Assembly: GCF_001280125.1 (NCBI RefSeq)
Contig: NZ_LGEG01000204.1
Location: 1-64,000 of the forward strand
Reading direction: 5' to 3'
DNA from: Streptomyces sp. NRRL F-6492
GTDB lineage: Bacteria > Actinomycetota > Actinomycetes > Streptomycetales > Streptomycetaceae
Length of the DNA: 64,000 nt
A program made the translations under genes and the position numbers. The notes under the pieces were generated by a model. It was not told where the DNA came from and made no database searches. It was given only the letters and a program-made list of their open reading frames with translations. Every line of letters starts with the position of its first letter. Position 1 is the stretch's first letter. Shown here piece by piece: positions 1 through 9,435 of this stretch.

Positions 1-165
1 ACCAGCAGCACCCGGTCCGGCAGCGGCAGACACCACGGCCGGCCACCACCCGGGCCCGTTCCCGCCCCGTTCGCGTACCGCCTTCACCAGCTTCACGAAG
101 CGGTCCATCCGCAAGCCCGTGAACGCCTCCACCCACACCGGCTCAGCCCCCAACACCCCACCCAT
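1..165 (-). mobile_element. N-terminal fragment of an IS5-type transposase, frameshifted
   Basis: Reading leftward from an ATG at 165, the peptide carries the N-terminal pattern EPVWVEAFTGLRMDRF followed by VRERGGNGPG, which is typical of IS5-family transposases of Streptomyces. Near position 51 the frame breaks. The expected continuation (GGGRPWCLPLPDRVLLV) is present in the next frame, so one base has been gained or two lost. The element runs off the left edge, so it cannot be said whether the rest is intact. No clear ribosome binding site precedes the ATG. I take it as a dead or frameshift-dependent IS copy. Confidence 0.7.
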
Positions 166-205
166 ACAGGTAAAATGCTCAGAACTGAGCCTTCTGCAAC
201 ACCCT

Positions 206-712
206 TTAGCAGCCGGTTGTGCCGTCGAGCATCTCGCGCAGGATGTCCAAGTGGCCGTTGTGGCGGGCCGTTTCCTCGGTGAGGTGGTGCAGGATCCAGC
301 GCAGGTCGACGTGGAGGCCGTTGCGGATGGTTCCCCGGGCCTGCTTGTCCAGGTCGTTCCCGGCGACCAGTTCGCGGTAGCGGGCGCTCTGTTCGGCGTA
401 TTCGTCGAGCAGCTGCGCGAGCGGGAAGTCGACGGCGATCCGCATCTCGCGGTCGGGGTCCTCATCCGTCATGGGGGCCCGGTCTTCCTCGCCGAGGAAG
501 ACCACCTGGAACCAGTAGTACTCGACCCAGCGGAGGTGGTTGATCACTCCGCTCATGGTCATCAGCGGTGAGCCCGGCAGGAGCGCCTTGCGGGCGTTCT
601 CCGCAGAGACGCCTTCGCACTTGGCACGAGCGGTGCCACGCGTGTAGTCGAGAAACGTGGTGAGCTGGGTGCGCTCGTCCCACGCGGGCGGTGTGTCATC
701 GATTCTTGTCAT
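206..712 (-). CDS. DinB/DUF664-family protein
   Basis: This 168-residue protein has the four-helix DinB/DUF664 pattern. An early helix carries LMTMSGVINHLRWVEYYWF, whose His is the usual first metal ligand (about residues 51-68). A C-terminal helix carries LHHLTEETARHNGHLDILRE (about residues 140-160), with the HxxxH-type ligands. Family members are metal-binding thiol-dependent transferases or uncharacterised proteins; the substrate here is unknown. The ATG at 712 gives a full-length protein, although no strong ribosome binding site is visible. It stands alone, next to an IS fragment and a long gap. Confidence 0.85.
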   Translation of the reverse strand: MTRIDDTPPAWDERTQLTTFLDYTRGTARAKCEGVSAENARKALLPGSPLMTMSGVINHLRWVEYYWFQVVFLGEEDRAPMTDEDPDREMRIAVDFPLAQLLDEYAEQSARYRELVAGNDLDKQARGTIRNGLHVDLRWILHHLTEETARHNGHLDILREMLDGTTGC

Positions 713-984
713 CGCGCGAAGCGTCCCCGATCGCCGCGACCCGTGTCGAGGGATTTGTCGACGGGCGATGGAACGAGAAGCACGTCATCACCTGCGTGGT
801 GTGGTGGACGACGTCAGCGGCTGGCACAAGCTCGCGGCGGGGACAGCCGAGCGGCGCGGGCCCGTCGAGTCGGCGGCCGAGGACGCCGCCAGGCAGCTCC
901 TCGGCCGCGTGGTTTCGCTCGGGACCAGGACCGCCACCCCATGGCGCGTCCTGCAGGTCTCGTCATCCGATGCCGGTCCGGTGC

Positions 985-1041
985 CCGCCCTGGCCTGCCG
1001 CGAGGACCGCGGACCGCCCTGGCCTGCGCGAGGACCGCGGA
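985..1041 (+). repeat. Two tandem copies of a 28-29 bp unit
   Basis: The unit CCGCCCTGGCCTG(C)CGCGAGGACCGCGGA occurs twice head to tail. The second copy lacks one C. The copies are otherwise identical, so the duplication looks recent. Confidence 0.8.
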
Positions 1042-1232
1042 CCGCGCCGGCGGCCGTCGAACGGCGCGGGGTCGCCCTCGACATCGGGGCCGGCACTGCG
1101 GGCGGTGACCCCTGGGAGGACTTCCTCTTCCGGCCGGCCGACTACTGCGCGATGCTCGCGGAGCTCGGATTCCTGGCTGACGACGCGCTTCTCGGTCTCC
1201 GGGGACGCGCCTGTCCACAGGAGGCCGTGGGA

Positions 1233-1261
1233 GATCCGACCCGGCGGAGCCGGGTCGGATC
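1233..1261 (-). terminator. Rho-independent-type hairpin after the S51 peptidase gene
   Basis: GATCCGACCCGGC and GCCGGGTCGGATC form a perfect 13-bp stem with a 3-nt loop, about 60 nt beyond the stop codon at 1321. As is common in Streptomyces, no long U-tract follows. Confidence 0.75.
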
Positions 1262-1320
1262 GGCGAGCGTGACCGGCCGGATCCTCGCGTCAGGTCTCGG
1301 TCGAGGACCCGGCGCTGTCG

Positions 1321-2748
1321 TCAACTCTTGGTCAGGGTGCAGGTATACGTGGCGGTTCCGCTGCCGCTGTAGGCCTCCACATCGACGTAGTACGTGCCGG
1401 TCCCGGAGGCGGTTCTGGTGAAGGTGAGGTTCTCGTCGGTGCCGGCGCCGTCATCGACGGAGCGCTCCAGAGTGCCGCCGGCCGAGTCCAGGAGGTAGAC
1501 GTCGGCGTCGTACGCTGCGGGGACGGCGCAGTTCAGGGTGGCGGTCCGGCCGGCGGCCAGGCTGATCTTGAAGTAGTCGCGGTCGCTCGTCGACTTCATG
1601 GTGCCGGTGACGGAGCCGGGTGACGCCAGGGTGGTGGCGTCGTCGGCCGTGCCCCGGGTGTCGTTCGGCTCGCTCTCGACGAGCGTGCTCCCGCCCTGGC
1701 TGCCGCAGTTCGCCACGGGCGTGCCGTTGTAGAGATCGGCGTCGGGGACGCCATTGGTGACGCTGCGCAGGTAGTAGCCGCAGGTGGGACGGTTCTTGAA
1801 GTCGAAGGTCGCCCCGGGCGTGAGGCGCCAGATCTTGAAGCCGGAGTACGTCAGCGGTTTGCGGTCGACGGCCTGCTCGGGCCGGTGGTCGGCGAGGACG
1901 ACATAGGCGTCCTGGCCGTATGGGGTGGCCGTGCCGTTGCGGTCGACGAACAGCGAGCCGCCGCCCTCCTCCACGCCGACGCCCCAGGCGGCACCACCCG
2001 GTACGAGTCCGTCCTTCACCGCACGGGCGAGGAACGCCATGGTCCGGCCCATCCGGTCGCGGGTCACGAAGTGGGAGTCGTTGACGACGCCGCCGTAGTT
2101 CGCCCACTCGAACATGCCGGTGGTGAAGCTGATGTAACGGTCGTAGGGGTTGGCGAGAGCCTCGGAGCTGGTGACGCTCCCGTTGCAGGCGTCGTAGACG
2201 AGGGGGCTGTTGATGTGGTGGCCCGCGCTTCCTCCGCCGGAGCCGCCGCCCTTGGCCACGACGGACTCGACGGACGACTCGAGCGCGGTCCCCTTCCATG
2301 CGGCGTACCCGCATTGGTTCCCACCGGCGAAGTAGACGAACTCGGCGTTGCGGACGTCCGCGTTGACTTGACTGTTGTTCGCGTCGCCCGCCGTCGTCAG
2401 GGTCCATGTCGTGCAGGAGTTCACGCCGGTCAGGCCCATGACGGTGTCGCATTCGGGTGTCCTGCTGCCCGAGGTGGGCGCCGATCCGGCGAGGACGACG
2501 ACATCGATGCCGCCGGTTCCGCCGCGGATCTCGTCGATGGCCCGCGTCATCGAGGCCGCGACGACGCCGCCGGCGCCGTTCATCGTGAACGCGGGCCCGT
2601 TCCACGAGGCGCGACTCGCGTCGGAGGCGTTGCCCAGCCTGACCCTGTCCGCGGCCGCGCGAGCGGGCTGTTGGCTCGCCATGGCCATGGTCACCACCAT
2701 CAGGGCGACAGCGATCGGTGCGGTCTTGCGCGGGAGACGTGACGTCAT
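1321..2748 (-). CDS. Secreted peptidase S51 (cyanophycinase-like) with C-terminal PPC domain
   Basis: This is a 475-residue protein. The ATG at 2748 is chosen because GGAG lies just upstream and a signal peptide follows (RLPRKTAPIAVALMVVTMAMAS...ARA). The body has S51 features: the line EFVYFAGGNQ, then GGGSGGGSAGHHI with the predicted nucleophile Ser near residue 174. Characterised cyanophycinases have a GTSAGA or GSSAGA loop instead, so GSAGHH is a variant. From about residue 356 a bacterial pre-peptidase C-terminal (PPC) domain begins (ESEPNDT..., DRDYFKISLAAG, YYVDVEAYSG), typical of secreted peptidases. It is divergent from the amino-acid ABC importer and shares its promoter region, so it probably supplies substrate. 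Its specificity (cyanophycin, isoaspartyl peptides or other) is an inference. Confidence 0.85.
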   Translation of the reverse strand: MTSRLPRKTAPIAVALMVVTMAMASQQPARAAADRVRLGNASDASRASWNGPAFTMNGAGGVVAASMTRAIDEIRGGTGGIDVVVLAGSAPTSGSRTPECDTVMGLTGVNSCTTWTLTTAGDANNSQVNADVRNAEFVYFAGGNQCGYAAWKGTALESSVESVVAKGGGSGGGSAGHHINSPLVYDACNGSVTSSEALANPYDRYISFTTGMFEWANYGGVVNDSHFVTRDRMGRTMAFLARAVKDGLVPGGAAWGVGVEEGGGSLFVDRNGTATPYGQDAYVVLADHRPEQAVDRKPLTYSGFKIWRLTPGATFDFKNRPTCGYYLRSVTNGVPDADLYNGTPVANCGSQGGSTLVESEPNDTRGTADDATTLASPGSVTGTMKSTSDRDYFKISLAAGRTATLNCAVPAAYDADVYLLDSAGGTLERSVDDGAGTDENLTFTRTASGTGTYYVDVEAYSGSGTATYTCTLTKS

Positions 2749-3083
2749 CTGTGCTCCAGAGGAAGGGGTGTTGCGTACGGCACCGCGGACCGACGCCACG
2801 AGGACGGCTGCTCCCCTCGCAGACTCCGAAGTGTGGTAGCGGAACATACAAGTCATCCGATGAAACGGGAAGACGTAATCCGTCAGCAAACCTTCGAACC
2901 GTTAAGAACCACCGAATCCGACAGACAAATACGGGCCAAACGGCACGCAAAGCATCTCGGAGTTCGCGTTACATGAACGTAACGCTAGATACATCTAGTC
3001 AACTTGTGGATTGATATGTAACTTCCCGGTTGTGGCCGACGGCCAGAATCCGCCGGCAAGAATCCTCGAGAGGATCCACCCCG
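2749..3083. promoter_or_regulatory. Divergent promoter region between the S51 peptidase and the ABC importer
   Basis: This 335-bp gap is much richer in A and T than its surroundings from about 2940 to 3025. It holds no gene. The only clear structures are two inverted repeats at 2966-2998 and a GTTACAT motif at 2968 that recurs inverted (ATGTAAC) at 3016. Both flanking operons should be controlled from here. Confidence 0.7.
2966..2998 (+). promoter_or_regulatory. Probable RpiR operator (two adjacent inverted repeats)
   Basis: GCGTTACATGAACGTAACGC (2966-2985) has perfect 7-bp arms. It is directly followed by CTAGATACATCTAG (2985-2998), with perfect 6-bp arms. The core ACGTAAC-N4-GATACAT inside this block recurs on the minus strand at 10433-10455, upstream of the second RpiR-type gene. 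This suggests that RpiR protein binds both. Confidence 0.7.
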
Positions 3084-4028
3084 ATGAACACGCGTCTCGC
3101 CCAACGTGCAGCAGCCGCCGCCATGGCGACCACAGCACTCATGTCCCTCTCCGCCTGCGGGGGCGGCGGCTCCACCCCCAAGGCGGCCGACAAGGTCTCC
3201 GTCGCCGGTGTGGAGATCGAGAAGGACCAGTCCCTGCACGACGTGCTGCCCGAGGAGATCAAGAAGGCCGGCAAGGTCAGGGTGGCCACCGACGTCCCCT
3301 ACCCGCCCTTCGAGATGTTCGTCGAGGAGGGCGGGAGCGAGCTGACCGGCCTGGACTACGACCTGGGCCAGGCGCTCGGCGGCAAGCTCGGCGTGACGTT
3401 CGCCTTCACCCCGCAGAAGTTCGACGGCATCGTCCCGTCCATCCAGGCCGGCAAGTTCGACGTCGCGATGTCGGCCATCACCGACAACAAGGACCGGCAG
3501 AAGGTCGTGGACTTCGTCGACTACTCGCGGTCCGGCTCGGGCATCCTCGTTCCGGAGGGCAACCCGGCCGAGATCACCACCCTGGACACCCTGTGCGGAC
3601 AGAAGGTCGCGGTACAGGCCGCGACCAACCAGCTCGATCTGCTGAAGGGCCATCAGGCGGTCTGCGCGAAGGCGGGCAAGGGGAAGATCGACATCCAGAC
3701 CTTCCCCAAGGACTCCGACGCCCAGCTCGCCCTGCGCTCCGGCAAGGCCGTCGCCCAGGTCCTCACCAAGCCCGCCGCCGGATGGGTCGCCAAGACCGCC
3801 GACGACGGCAAGGCCTTCGACCTCGTCGACGACCCCGAGGCGCCCGGCGGCTACAACGCCTCTCCCAACGGCATCGCCGTCAGCAAGCGACTGCCCGAAC
3901 TGACCGACGCGATCCTCAAGGCCCTGCAGGCCCTCATCGACGACGGCACCCTCACCAAGATCTACGACCGGTACGGCGTCGCGTCGATCGCCGTCCCGAA
4001 GGCCACCAAGAACGCGGCGGTGGACTAG
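3084..4028 (+). CDS. ABC transporter solute-binding lipoprotein, family 3 (amino acid type)
   Basis: This 314-residue lipoprotein has a short signal peptide ending in the lipobox LSAC (Cys about residue 28) and a Gly-rich tether. The SBP_bac_3 fold follows, with [50 protein letters not shown] and a C-terminal LTKIYDRYG. The ATG at 3084 is preceded by GAGAGG. It should capture amino acids or small peptides outside the membrane and deliver them to the permease starting 3 nt after its stop. It heads an operon with permease, ATPase and M20 peptidase. The adjoining secreted S51 peptidases suggest a peptide or amino-acid product as ligand, which is inference. Confidence 0.92.
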   Translation: MNTRLAQRAAAAAMATTALMSLSACGGGGSTPKAADKVSVAGVEIEKDQSLHDVLPEEIKKAGKVRVATDVPYPPFEMFVEEGGSELTGLDYDLGQALGGKLGVTFAFTPQKFDGIVPSIQAGKFDVAMSAITDNKDRQKVVDFVDYSRSGSGILVPEGNPAEITTLDTLCGQKVAVQAATNQLDLLKGHQAVCAKAGKGKIDIQTFPKDSDAQLALRSGKAVAQVLTKPAAGWVAKTADDGKAFDLVDDPEAPGGYNASPNGIAVSKRLPELTDAILKALQALIDDGTLTKIYDRYGVASIAVPKATKNAAVD

Positions 4029-4030
4029 AG

Positions 4031-4993
4031 ATGATCAGCACCGAAGCACCCGTCGTGACCGTCCCCAAGGGCGATCCGCACGCCCAGGACCTCGAAGTCG
4101 TCCCCCTCCGCAACTACGGGCGCTGGATCGCCGCGGTCGCGTCGCTGCTGGCCCTCGTCGGACTGATCGGCTCTCTCGCCAAGAACGACAACCTGCGCTG
4201 GGACGTCGTCGGCCACTACCTCTTCGCCGACCTCATCTTCGACGGACTCGCCACCACCCTCTGGTTGACCGCCGCCGCCATGGCCCTCGGCCTGGCCCTC
4301 GGAACACTGATCGCCGTCATGAGGCTGTCCACCAGCCCCGTGCTCCACGGTCTCGCCACCGCGTTCGTCTGGGTCTTCCGCGGCACCCCGCTGCTCGTGC
4401 AGATCATCTTCTGGGGTTACGCGGCCGCTCTCTACCAGTACGTGAAGATCGGCGTCCCGTTCACCGACATCACGTTCTTCCAGGCCGAGACCAACTCCCT
4501 GCTCACCCCCGCGATCGCGGCCCTGCTCGCCCTGGGCCTCAACGAGGCCGCCTACGCCTCGGAGATCGTCCGCGCCGGCATCCAGTCCGTCGACCCCGGC
4601 CAGACCGAGGCCGCGCACTCGCTCGGCATGCGGCCCGCGCTCACCATGCGACGGATCGTCCTGCCCCAGGCCATGCGCGTCATCATCCCGCCGATGGGCA
4701 ACGAGACCATCAACATGCTCAAGATGACCGCCCTGGTCTCGGTCATCTCCGCCCACGACCTCATGTCGAACATCCAGGACGTGTACGCCCAGAACTACCA
4801 GGTCATCCCCATGCTGGTAGTCGCCAGCCTCTGGTACCTCGCTCTCGTCACCCTGCTCGGCATCCCCCAGGCCCGGCTGGAGCGACGCTACGGCCGCGGT
4901 ACCACGGGGGCCGAGCAGGTCTCTCCGCTCCGGCGCGTGCTCGGCGGAGCCATGGAGCGGATCGGCGGGAACGACAAGGAGCGGATCCGATGA
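4031..4993 (+). CDS. Amino-acid ABC transporter permease (HisM/GlnP type)
   Basis: This is a 320-residue polytopic protein. A cytoplasmic N-terminus of about 35 residues precedes the hydrophobic segment [18 protein letters not shown]. The His/Glu/Gln permease core follows, with [12 protein letters not shown] and the EAA loop [23 protein letters not shown]...[11 protein letters not shown] that contacts the ATPase. Only one permease gene is present, so it should work as a homodimer. It starts 3 nt after the binding protein stop and overlaps the ATPase start by ATGA, so the three genes are translationally coupled. The C-terminal tail after residue 280 is charged and cytoplasmic. Confidence 0.93.
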   Translation: MISTEAPVVTVPKGDPHAQDLEVVPLRNYGRWIAAVASLLALVGLIGSLAKNDNLRWDVVGHYLFADLIFDGLATTLWLTAAAMALGLALGTLIAVMRLSTSPVLHGLATAFVWVFRGTPLLVQIIFWGYAAALYQYVKIGVPFTDITFFQAETNSLLTPAIAALLALGLNEAAYASEIVRAGIQSVDPGQTEAAHSLGMRPALTMRRIVLPQAMRVIIPPMGNETINMLKMTALVSVISAHDLMSNIQDVYAQNYQVIPMLVVASLWYLALVTLLGIPQARLERRYGRGTTGAEQVSPLRRVLGGAMERIGGNDKERIR

Positions 4994-5754
4994 GCACTCC
5001 CATGGTGCGTGCCCAGGGCGTACGCAAGCATTTCGGCAGGCTCGAGGTGCTCAAGGGCATCGACCTGACCGTGGAGCGCGGGCAGGTCTGCTGCCTCCTG
5101 GGACCCTCCGGTTCCGGCAAGTCGACCTTCCTGCGCTGCATCAACCACCTGGAGAAGGTCGACGGCGGCAGACTCACCGTCGACGGAGAACTGGTCGGAT
5201 ACCGGCAGCACGGCAACAGGCTGCACGAACTGCGCGAGCGCGAAGTCGCCGAGCACCGACGGAACATCGGCATGGTCTTCCAGCGCTTCAACCTCTTCCC
5301 GCACATGACAGCTCTGGAGAACGTCATGGAGGCCCCCGTCAAGGTCGGCTCCGTCGCCAGGAGCGCCGCCCACGAACACGCACAGAGCCTCCTCGAACAG
5401 GTAGGTCTGGCGGACAGGGCCCGCCACTATCCCGCCCAGCTGTCCGGCGGACAGCAGCAGCGCGTCGCCATCGCCCGCGCACTCGCCATGAAGCCCAAGC
5501 TGATGCTCTTCGACGAGCCCACCTCCGCCCTGGACCCCGAACTCGTCGGCGACGTCCTCGACGTCATGCGGCAGCTCGCCGCCGACGGCATGACCATGGT
5601 CGTCGTCACCCACGAGATCGGCTTCGCCCGCGAGGTCGGCGACACCGCCGTCTTCATGGACGAAGGCGTCGTCGTCGAAACCGGCGACCCCCGTCAGGTA
5701 CTCGTCGACCCGGAACAGGAACGCACCCGCGCGTTCCTGTCCAAGGTCCTGTGA
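4990..5754 (+). CDS. Amino-acid ABC transporter ATP-binding protein (GlnQ type)
   Basis: The 254-residue protein has Walker [10 protein letters not shown] at residues 38-46, the Q-loop [13 protein letters not shown], the signature LSGGQQQR from residue 151 and Walker [13 protein letters not shown] from 171. The H-loop VVVTHE follows. The pattern [17 protein letters not shown] is typical of polar amino-acid importers. It powers the importer with the permease and binding protein upstream, and its stop overlaps the GTG start of the M20 peptidase. Confidence 0.95.
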   Translation: MSTPMVRAQGVRKHFGRLEVLKGIDLTVERGQVCCLLGPSGSGKSTFLRCINHLEKVDGGRLTVDGELVGYRQHGNRLHELREREVAEHRRNIGMVFQRFNLFPHMTALENVMEAPVKVGSVARSAAHEHAQSLLEQVGLADRARHYPAQLSGGQQQRVAIARALAMKPKLMLFDEPTSALDPELVGDVLDVMRQLAADGMTMVVVTHEIGFAREVGDTAVFMDEGVVVETGDPRQVLVDPEQERTRAFLSKVL

Positions 5755-6965
5755 GCGCCCCTGCCCGCCGGCGGGAACTGGCCACGGAACTCCTCGACCT
5801 GGCCCGCGCCCGCCGCTCCGCGTACCTGCGCGATCTCGAGACGCTCGTCTCCATCGACTCCGGGTCCTACAGCGCCACCGGAGTCGACAAGGTGGCGAAC
5901 TGGGTGGAGCGGCGCCTGGGCCTCCTCGGATTCGACGTCGAACGCGTCAGCTTTCCGCCGGAAGCCGGACAGCGGTCCGGCGACGCGCTGATCGGCCGCA
6001 GACGAGGCACGCTCCCCGAATCCCAGGGCGGCCGGAGGATTCTGCTCGCGGGCCACATGGACACCGTCTTCGAGGACGGAACCGCCGCCGCGCGCCCCTT
6101 CCGGACGGACGGCTCCCTCGCCTACGGCCCGGGGGTGAGCGACGACAAGGGAGGCCTGCTGGCAGGCCTCACCGCCCTGGAGGTCCTCGCCGAACACGGT
6201 ACCGAGGCCTACGACGAACTGGTGTTCCTGGCCACGCCCGACGAGGAGATCGGCTCACCGGCCAGCCGTGGCCTCATCGAGCGCACGGCCACGGGCGTGC
6301 ACTACGGTCTCGGACTCGAATGCGCCCGGGAGAACGGCGACCTCGTCATCGCCCGCAAAGGCGTAGCCGACTTCCGCCTCACCGTCACCGGCAGAGCGGC
6401 GCACGCCGGCATCGAACCGGAGCGCGGCTCCAATGCCGCCCTCGCGGCCGCGCACCTGATCGTCGCCCTCCAAGCCCTCAACGGCCACTGGGCCGACGTG
6501 ACCCTCAACGTGGGCGTGGTCAGGGCCGGCACGCGTGCCAACATCGTCTGCCCGGAAGCCGAACTGCGCGTCGAAGTGCGAGCGGCCACCACGGCCGGCG
6601 TCCGGCGCATGAAGCGGGCCATCCAGGAAGCCGCGGACCGTCCCGCCGTACCCGGCACCAGCGTCGTCGTCGAGCAGCTCGACCTCTGCCCGCCGATGGA
6701 GGAGACCCCTGCCTCGCGCCGCATGCTCGACAAGGCCCGGCAGGCAGCACGGGCGGTCGGCGTGGAACTGGGCGCCACGGCCACGGGCGGAGTCGGGGAC
6801 GCCAACCTCATCGCCGGAGCGGGAGTCCCGACCCTCGACGGGCTCGGACCCATCGGCGGCGCCGACCACACCCCCCAGGAATGGCTGGACATCTCCAGCG
6901 TCCCCCATCGCGTCGCCGTACTCGCCGTGCTCATCGCCTCCCTCGGTGACGTGAGGAACGCCTGA
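5751..6965 (+). CDS. M20-family zinc metallopeptidase (carboxypeptidase/dipeptidase type)
   Basis: This 404-residue protein starts with GTG overlapping the ATPase stop. Metal and catalytic motifs are in order: GHMDTV (His102, Asp104), GVSDDKGG (Asp131/132), TPDEEIGS (Glu165/166), the dimerisation domain with [14 protein letters not shown], and C-terminal GGADHTPQE with the last His ligand. It has no signal peptide, so it acts in the cytoplasm on material brought in by the importer. It resembles glutamate carboxypeptidase and M20 dipeptidases. An M20 enzyme (CphZ) splitting the beta-Asp-Arg dipeptide is known from cyanophycin catabolism. A similar role here fits the neighbouring cyanophycinase-type enzymes but is not shown by the sequence. 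Confidence 0.9.
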   Translation: MSAPARRRELATELLDLARARRSAYLRDLETLVSIDSGSYSATGVDKVANWVERRLGLLGFDVERVSFPPEAGQRSGDALIGRRRGTLPESQGGRRILLAGHMDTVFEDGTAAARPFRTDGSLAYGPGVSDDKGGLLAGLTALEVLAEHGTEAYDELVFLATPDEEIGSPASRGLIERTATGVHYGLGLECARENGDLVIARKGVADFRLTVTGRAAHAGIEPERGSNAALAAAHLIVALQALNGHWADVTLNVGVVRAGTRANIVCPEAELRVEVRAATTAGVRRMKRAIQEAADRPAVPGTSVVVEQLDLCPPMEETPASRRMLDKARQAARAVGVELGATATGGVGDANLIAGAGVPTLDGLGPIGGADHTPQEWLDISSVPHRVAVLAVLIASLGDVRNA

Positions 6966-7137
6966 AACGTCTCCGGCCGGGCGCACCCGCGAGGTCCCTC
7001 GCACGCCGTTGCCCGCCCTCCCCCGTCCGGCGGAAGCACCTGCCGCACCCCCGCGCCCGCGCGGAACCGGCCTCGGCACCCGTACGCGGGCAAGGGTCCG
7101 GTCCGACTCATCCACCACCCGATCCACGGAGGTACTC

Positions 7138-8424
7138 ATGCGCGCGTCCTCAGGACCCGCCCGCCGCACCGTTCTCACGTGCGGCATCGCCCTCGCCCTC
7201 CTCGCCGCGGCCCCTGCCGCCCGAGCCGAGCCCGAACGCCCCGGTCGCCACGCCGGCTCCCTCGTCCTGATCGGCGGAGCGCTCGAAGAGAGCAACACGG
7301 CGGTCTACGGCGAGATCATCCGGCGCGCCGGCGGGCCCGCCGCGCGCATCGGAGTCATCACCGCCGCCTCCGTGCCCGAGAGCCAGGACCCCGACGCCGA
7401 CGACCCGGACCTGTGCGGCAATTCCGCGTGCAACGGGGCCTACTACGCCGATCTCTTCAAGAGGCACGGCGCGGCCGACGCCGAGTGGATCCCGCTCGAC
7501 ATCGACCACGTGGCGAACGCCGAATCGGACGCCGTCGTCGCCCAGGTCAACTCCATGACCGGCTTCTTCTTCGGCGGCGGCGACCAGTACCGCTACGTCA
7601 CCACCCTGCTGCGCGGCGACCGGCACGCGGATTCCAAGGTCCTCGCCGCCATCCGTGCCAAGCTCGCCCGGGGAGCGGTGGTCTCCGGCTCCTCCGCCGG
7701 CGCGCAGATCGCCGCCGGCCCGGACATGGTCAGCGGCGGCGAATCCCACGAAGGTCTGAGGGACGGCAGCGCCCCCGGATACTTCGACGACCCCAGCAGA
7801 CTCGGCTACATCCCTCAGGGCGGCTTCGGGTTCCTGCGGTCCGGACTCATCGACACGCACACCGGAGCCTACGGGCGGGAAGGCCGGGCGTTCCGCCTGG
7901 CCGCCGACACCGGCCACGACCGTGTCTACGCGCTGGAGGAGAACACCGCCCTGGTCGTCGACGCCCCGGGCAGCCGGCACGAGCGGATGACGGTCCTCGG
8001 CCCCAACGGCGTCGCCGTCCTGGACCTGCGCGACGTACGCACCCGGTCCGACGCCGGCTGGAGCATGCGCGGGGCCCGGTACACCTATCTCACCCGAGCG
8101 GACCGCTACCACCCGAACAGCTGGTCGGTCCGTCCCGCTCCGGACAAGCGGCGCCTGCGCCCCGTCGGCACGACACCTGTCCCCGCCAACAACGACGTCT
8201 TCTTCTCCGTGTCCAACCCCGCCGGCACGCCGTACTCCTTCCGCACCACCGCGCGCGCTCTCGCGTCGACCAGGACACAGAGCACCGCGACCGCCACCAC
8301 CTTCGAGGCCGATCCCCGCTTCACCGTCACCTTCACCAAGGCCGAAGGCTTCAGCGCCTGGACGAACGACGGCGCCGTTCCGCAGACGCTCGTCGATCTG
8401 CGCGTCGACATCGCGCCACGATGA
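7138..8424 (+). CDS. Secreted cyanophycinase-like peptidase S51
   Basis: This is a 428-residue protein with a signal peptide of Tat-like pattern (ARRTVLTCGIALALLAAAPAARA). The S51 domain has GSLVLIGGALEESN near residues 40-53, the line TGFFFGGGDQYR, and the nucleophile loop VSGSSAGAQI with Ser186 as the predicted nucleophile. GFGFLRSGLIDTHTGAYGREGR and VYALEENTALVV follow. These match bacterial cyanophycinases, which cut the beta-Asp-Arg polymer to dipeptides. About 130 extra C-terminal residues form a beta-rich segment of unknown role. GGAGG precedes the ATG at 7138. It follows the M20 gene by 172 bp and may be read from the same operon. Confidence 0.9.
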   Translation: MRASSGPARRTVLTCGIALALLAAAPAARAEPERPGRHAGSLVLIGGALEESNTAVYGEIIRRAGGPAARIGVITAASVPESQDPDADDPDLCGNSACNGAYYADLFKRHGAADAEWIPLDIDHVANAESDAVVAQVNSMTGFFFGGGDQYRYVTTLLRGDRHADSKVLAAIRAKLARGAVVSGSSAGAQIAAGPDMVSGGESHEGLRDGSAPGYFDDPSRLGYIPQGGFGFLRSGLIDTHTGAYGREGRAFRLAADTGHDRVYALEENTALVVDAPGSRHERMTVLGPNGVAVLDLRDVRTRSDAGWSMRGARYTYLTRADRYHPNSWSVRPAPDKRRLRPVGTTPVPANNDVFFSVSNPAGTPYSFRTTARALASTRTQSTATATTFEADPRFTVTFTKAEGFSAWTNDGAVPQTLVDLRVDIAPR

Positions 8425-8432
8425 CCGTCTCG

Positions 8433-8462
8433 GCGGGGCCGGTCCACACGTACCGGCCCCGC
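8433..8462 (+). terminator. Hairpin between the cyanophycinase and RpiR genes
   Basis: GCGGGGCCGGT and ACCGGCCCCGC form an 11-bp stem with an 8-nt loop just after the stop at 8424. It may terminate, or partly attenuate, transcription into the RpiR gene 47 bp further on. Confidence 0.7.
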
Positions 8463-8509
8463 TCGGCCTGCCACCGGTCCCGAGGACCTCGGCTCACACG
8501 GAGGGCCCC

Positions 8510-9373
8510 ATGACAACCGGCCTCCTCGCCGACGACATCCGGCGCGGACTCGGCACGCTCACGCCGGCAGAACGCAGAGTCGCCCGCGTCCTGCTCGCCG
8601 CCTACCCCTCGGCGGGCTTCGAGACCGTCGCCACCGTCGCCGAACGCGCGGGCGTCAGCGCCCCGACCGTCCTGCGCTTCGCGGCACGCCTGGGTTACCA
8701 CGGATACCCGGACTTCCAGGCCGCCCTGCGCCACGAACTCGACGAACGCAACGCCTCCCCGGTCCATCTCTACGAAACAGCGGGCGAGGCGGCCTTCCCT
8801 CGGTCCCCGGACGGCCTGATGGCCCACAGCGCGGGCCTCTTCGGCAGCGCCCTGGCCCGGACGTTCGCCGAGATACCGCCCCACGACCTCCGGACCGCCG
8901 TCTCGCTCCTCGCCGACCGCAAGCGCCGCGTCACTCTGACCGGCGGCCGGTTCACCCACGTCCTGGCCCAGTACCTCGGACTGCACCTCATGCAACTCCG
9001 CGAAGAGGTCCGCTTCCTGCCCGACCGGGACGTCGAGCGCGCGGCCGCACTCACCACCTTCGGCAGGCGTGATGTCCTGGTCGTCTTCGACCACCGGCGC
9101 TACGAGGACGACAAGCAGGCCGTGGCGCGACTCGTCCGGGAGAACGGCGGCAGAGTCATCGTCTTCACCGACGCGTGGCTGTCACCGGCCGGCGCCCACG
9201 CGGAAGTCGTGCTCCCCAGCCGTGTCGACACCCCTTCTCCTTACGACAGCCTCGTCCCCACGCTCGCCGTCGTCGAGACCGTGGTCGCCGACCTCGTCGT
9301 CACCCTCGGCAACGCCGCCTACCGGCGCATGAAGCACGGCGAGGAGATCGCCCGCCGCGTGCACCTGGTCTGA
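8510..9373 (+). CDS. MurR/RpiR-family transcriptional regulator (first copy)
   Basis: This 287-residue protein has an N-terminal HTH_6 domain (LTPAERRVARVLLAAYP...VATVAERAGVSAPTVLRFAARLGYHGYPDFQ, about residues 13-67) and a C-terminal SIS-like sensor domain (VTLTGGRFTHVLAQYLGLHL..., VLVVFDHRRYEDDK...). An ideal GGAGG lies 5 nt before the ATG. It is a close paralogue of the convergent gene at 9436-10314. In place of the sugar-phosphate residues of classic members, the SIS part shows a GGRFTH pattern shared by both copies. It probably controls the peptide-scavenging genes upstream. Confidence 0.9.
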   Translation: MTTGLLADDIRRGLGTLTPAERRVARVLLAAYPSAGFETVATVAERAGVSAPTVLRFAARLGYHGYPDFQAALRHELDERNASPVHLYETAGEAAFPRSPDGLMAHSAGLFGSALARTFAEIPPHDLRTAVSLLADRKRRVTLTGGRFTHVLAQYLGLHLMQLREEVRFLPDRDVERAAALTTFGRRDVLVVFDHRRYEDDKQAVARLVRENGGRVIVFTDAWLSPAGAHAEVVLPSRVDTPSPYDSLVPTLAVVETVVADLVVTLGNAAYRRMKHGEEIARRVHLV

Positions 9374-9435
9374 CCCGAAAGACCGGCCGTCGCCCCGCGC
9401 AGTGCCCCGAAGCCCGGGCCGCGGGCGCCTTCCTC

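Larger units (their letters stand above)
713..1320. other. Long gap without a supportable gene
   Basis: Reading frames in both directions are open but lack a ribosome binding site, a recognisable family or convincing composition. One frame contains a stretch resembling a normal protein (around 1110-1200, DYCAMLAELGF). This could be the end of a decayed gene, but I cannot name it. The gap also holds a 28-29 bp direct repeat and the terminator of the gene to the right. Confidence 0.5.

Noticed and set aside
657..1421. Open frame of about 250 codons on the plus strand
   Set aside because: It begins inside the DinB gene on the opposite strand, has no ribosome binding site, includes the direct repeat and terminator hairpin, and its composition is that of a shadow frame.
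1885..2742. Long plus-strand frame opposite the S51 peptidase gene
   Set aside because: It is the complement of a gene with signal peptide, catalytic loop and PPC domain; the frame itself has no recognisable domain.
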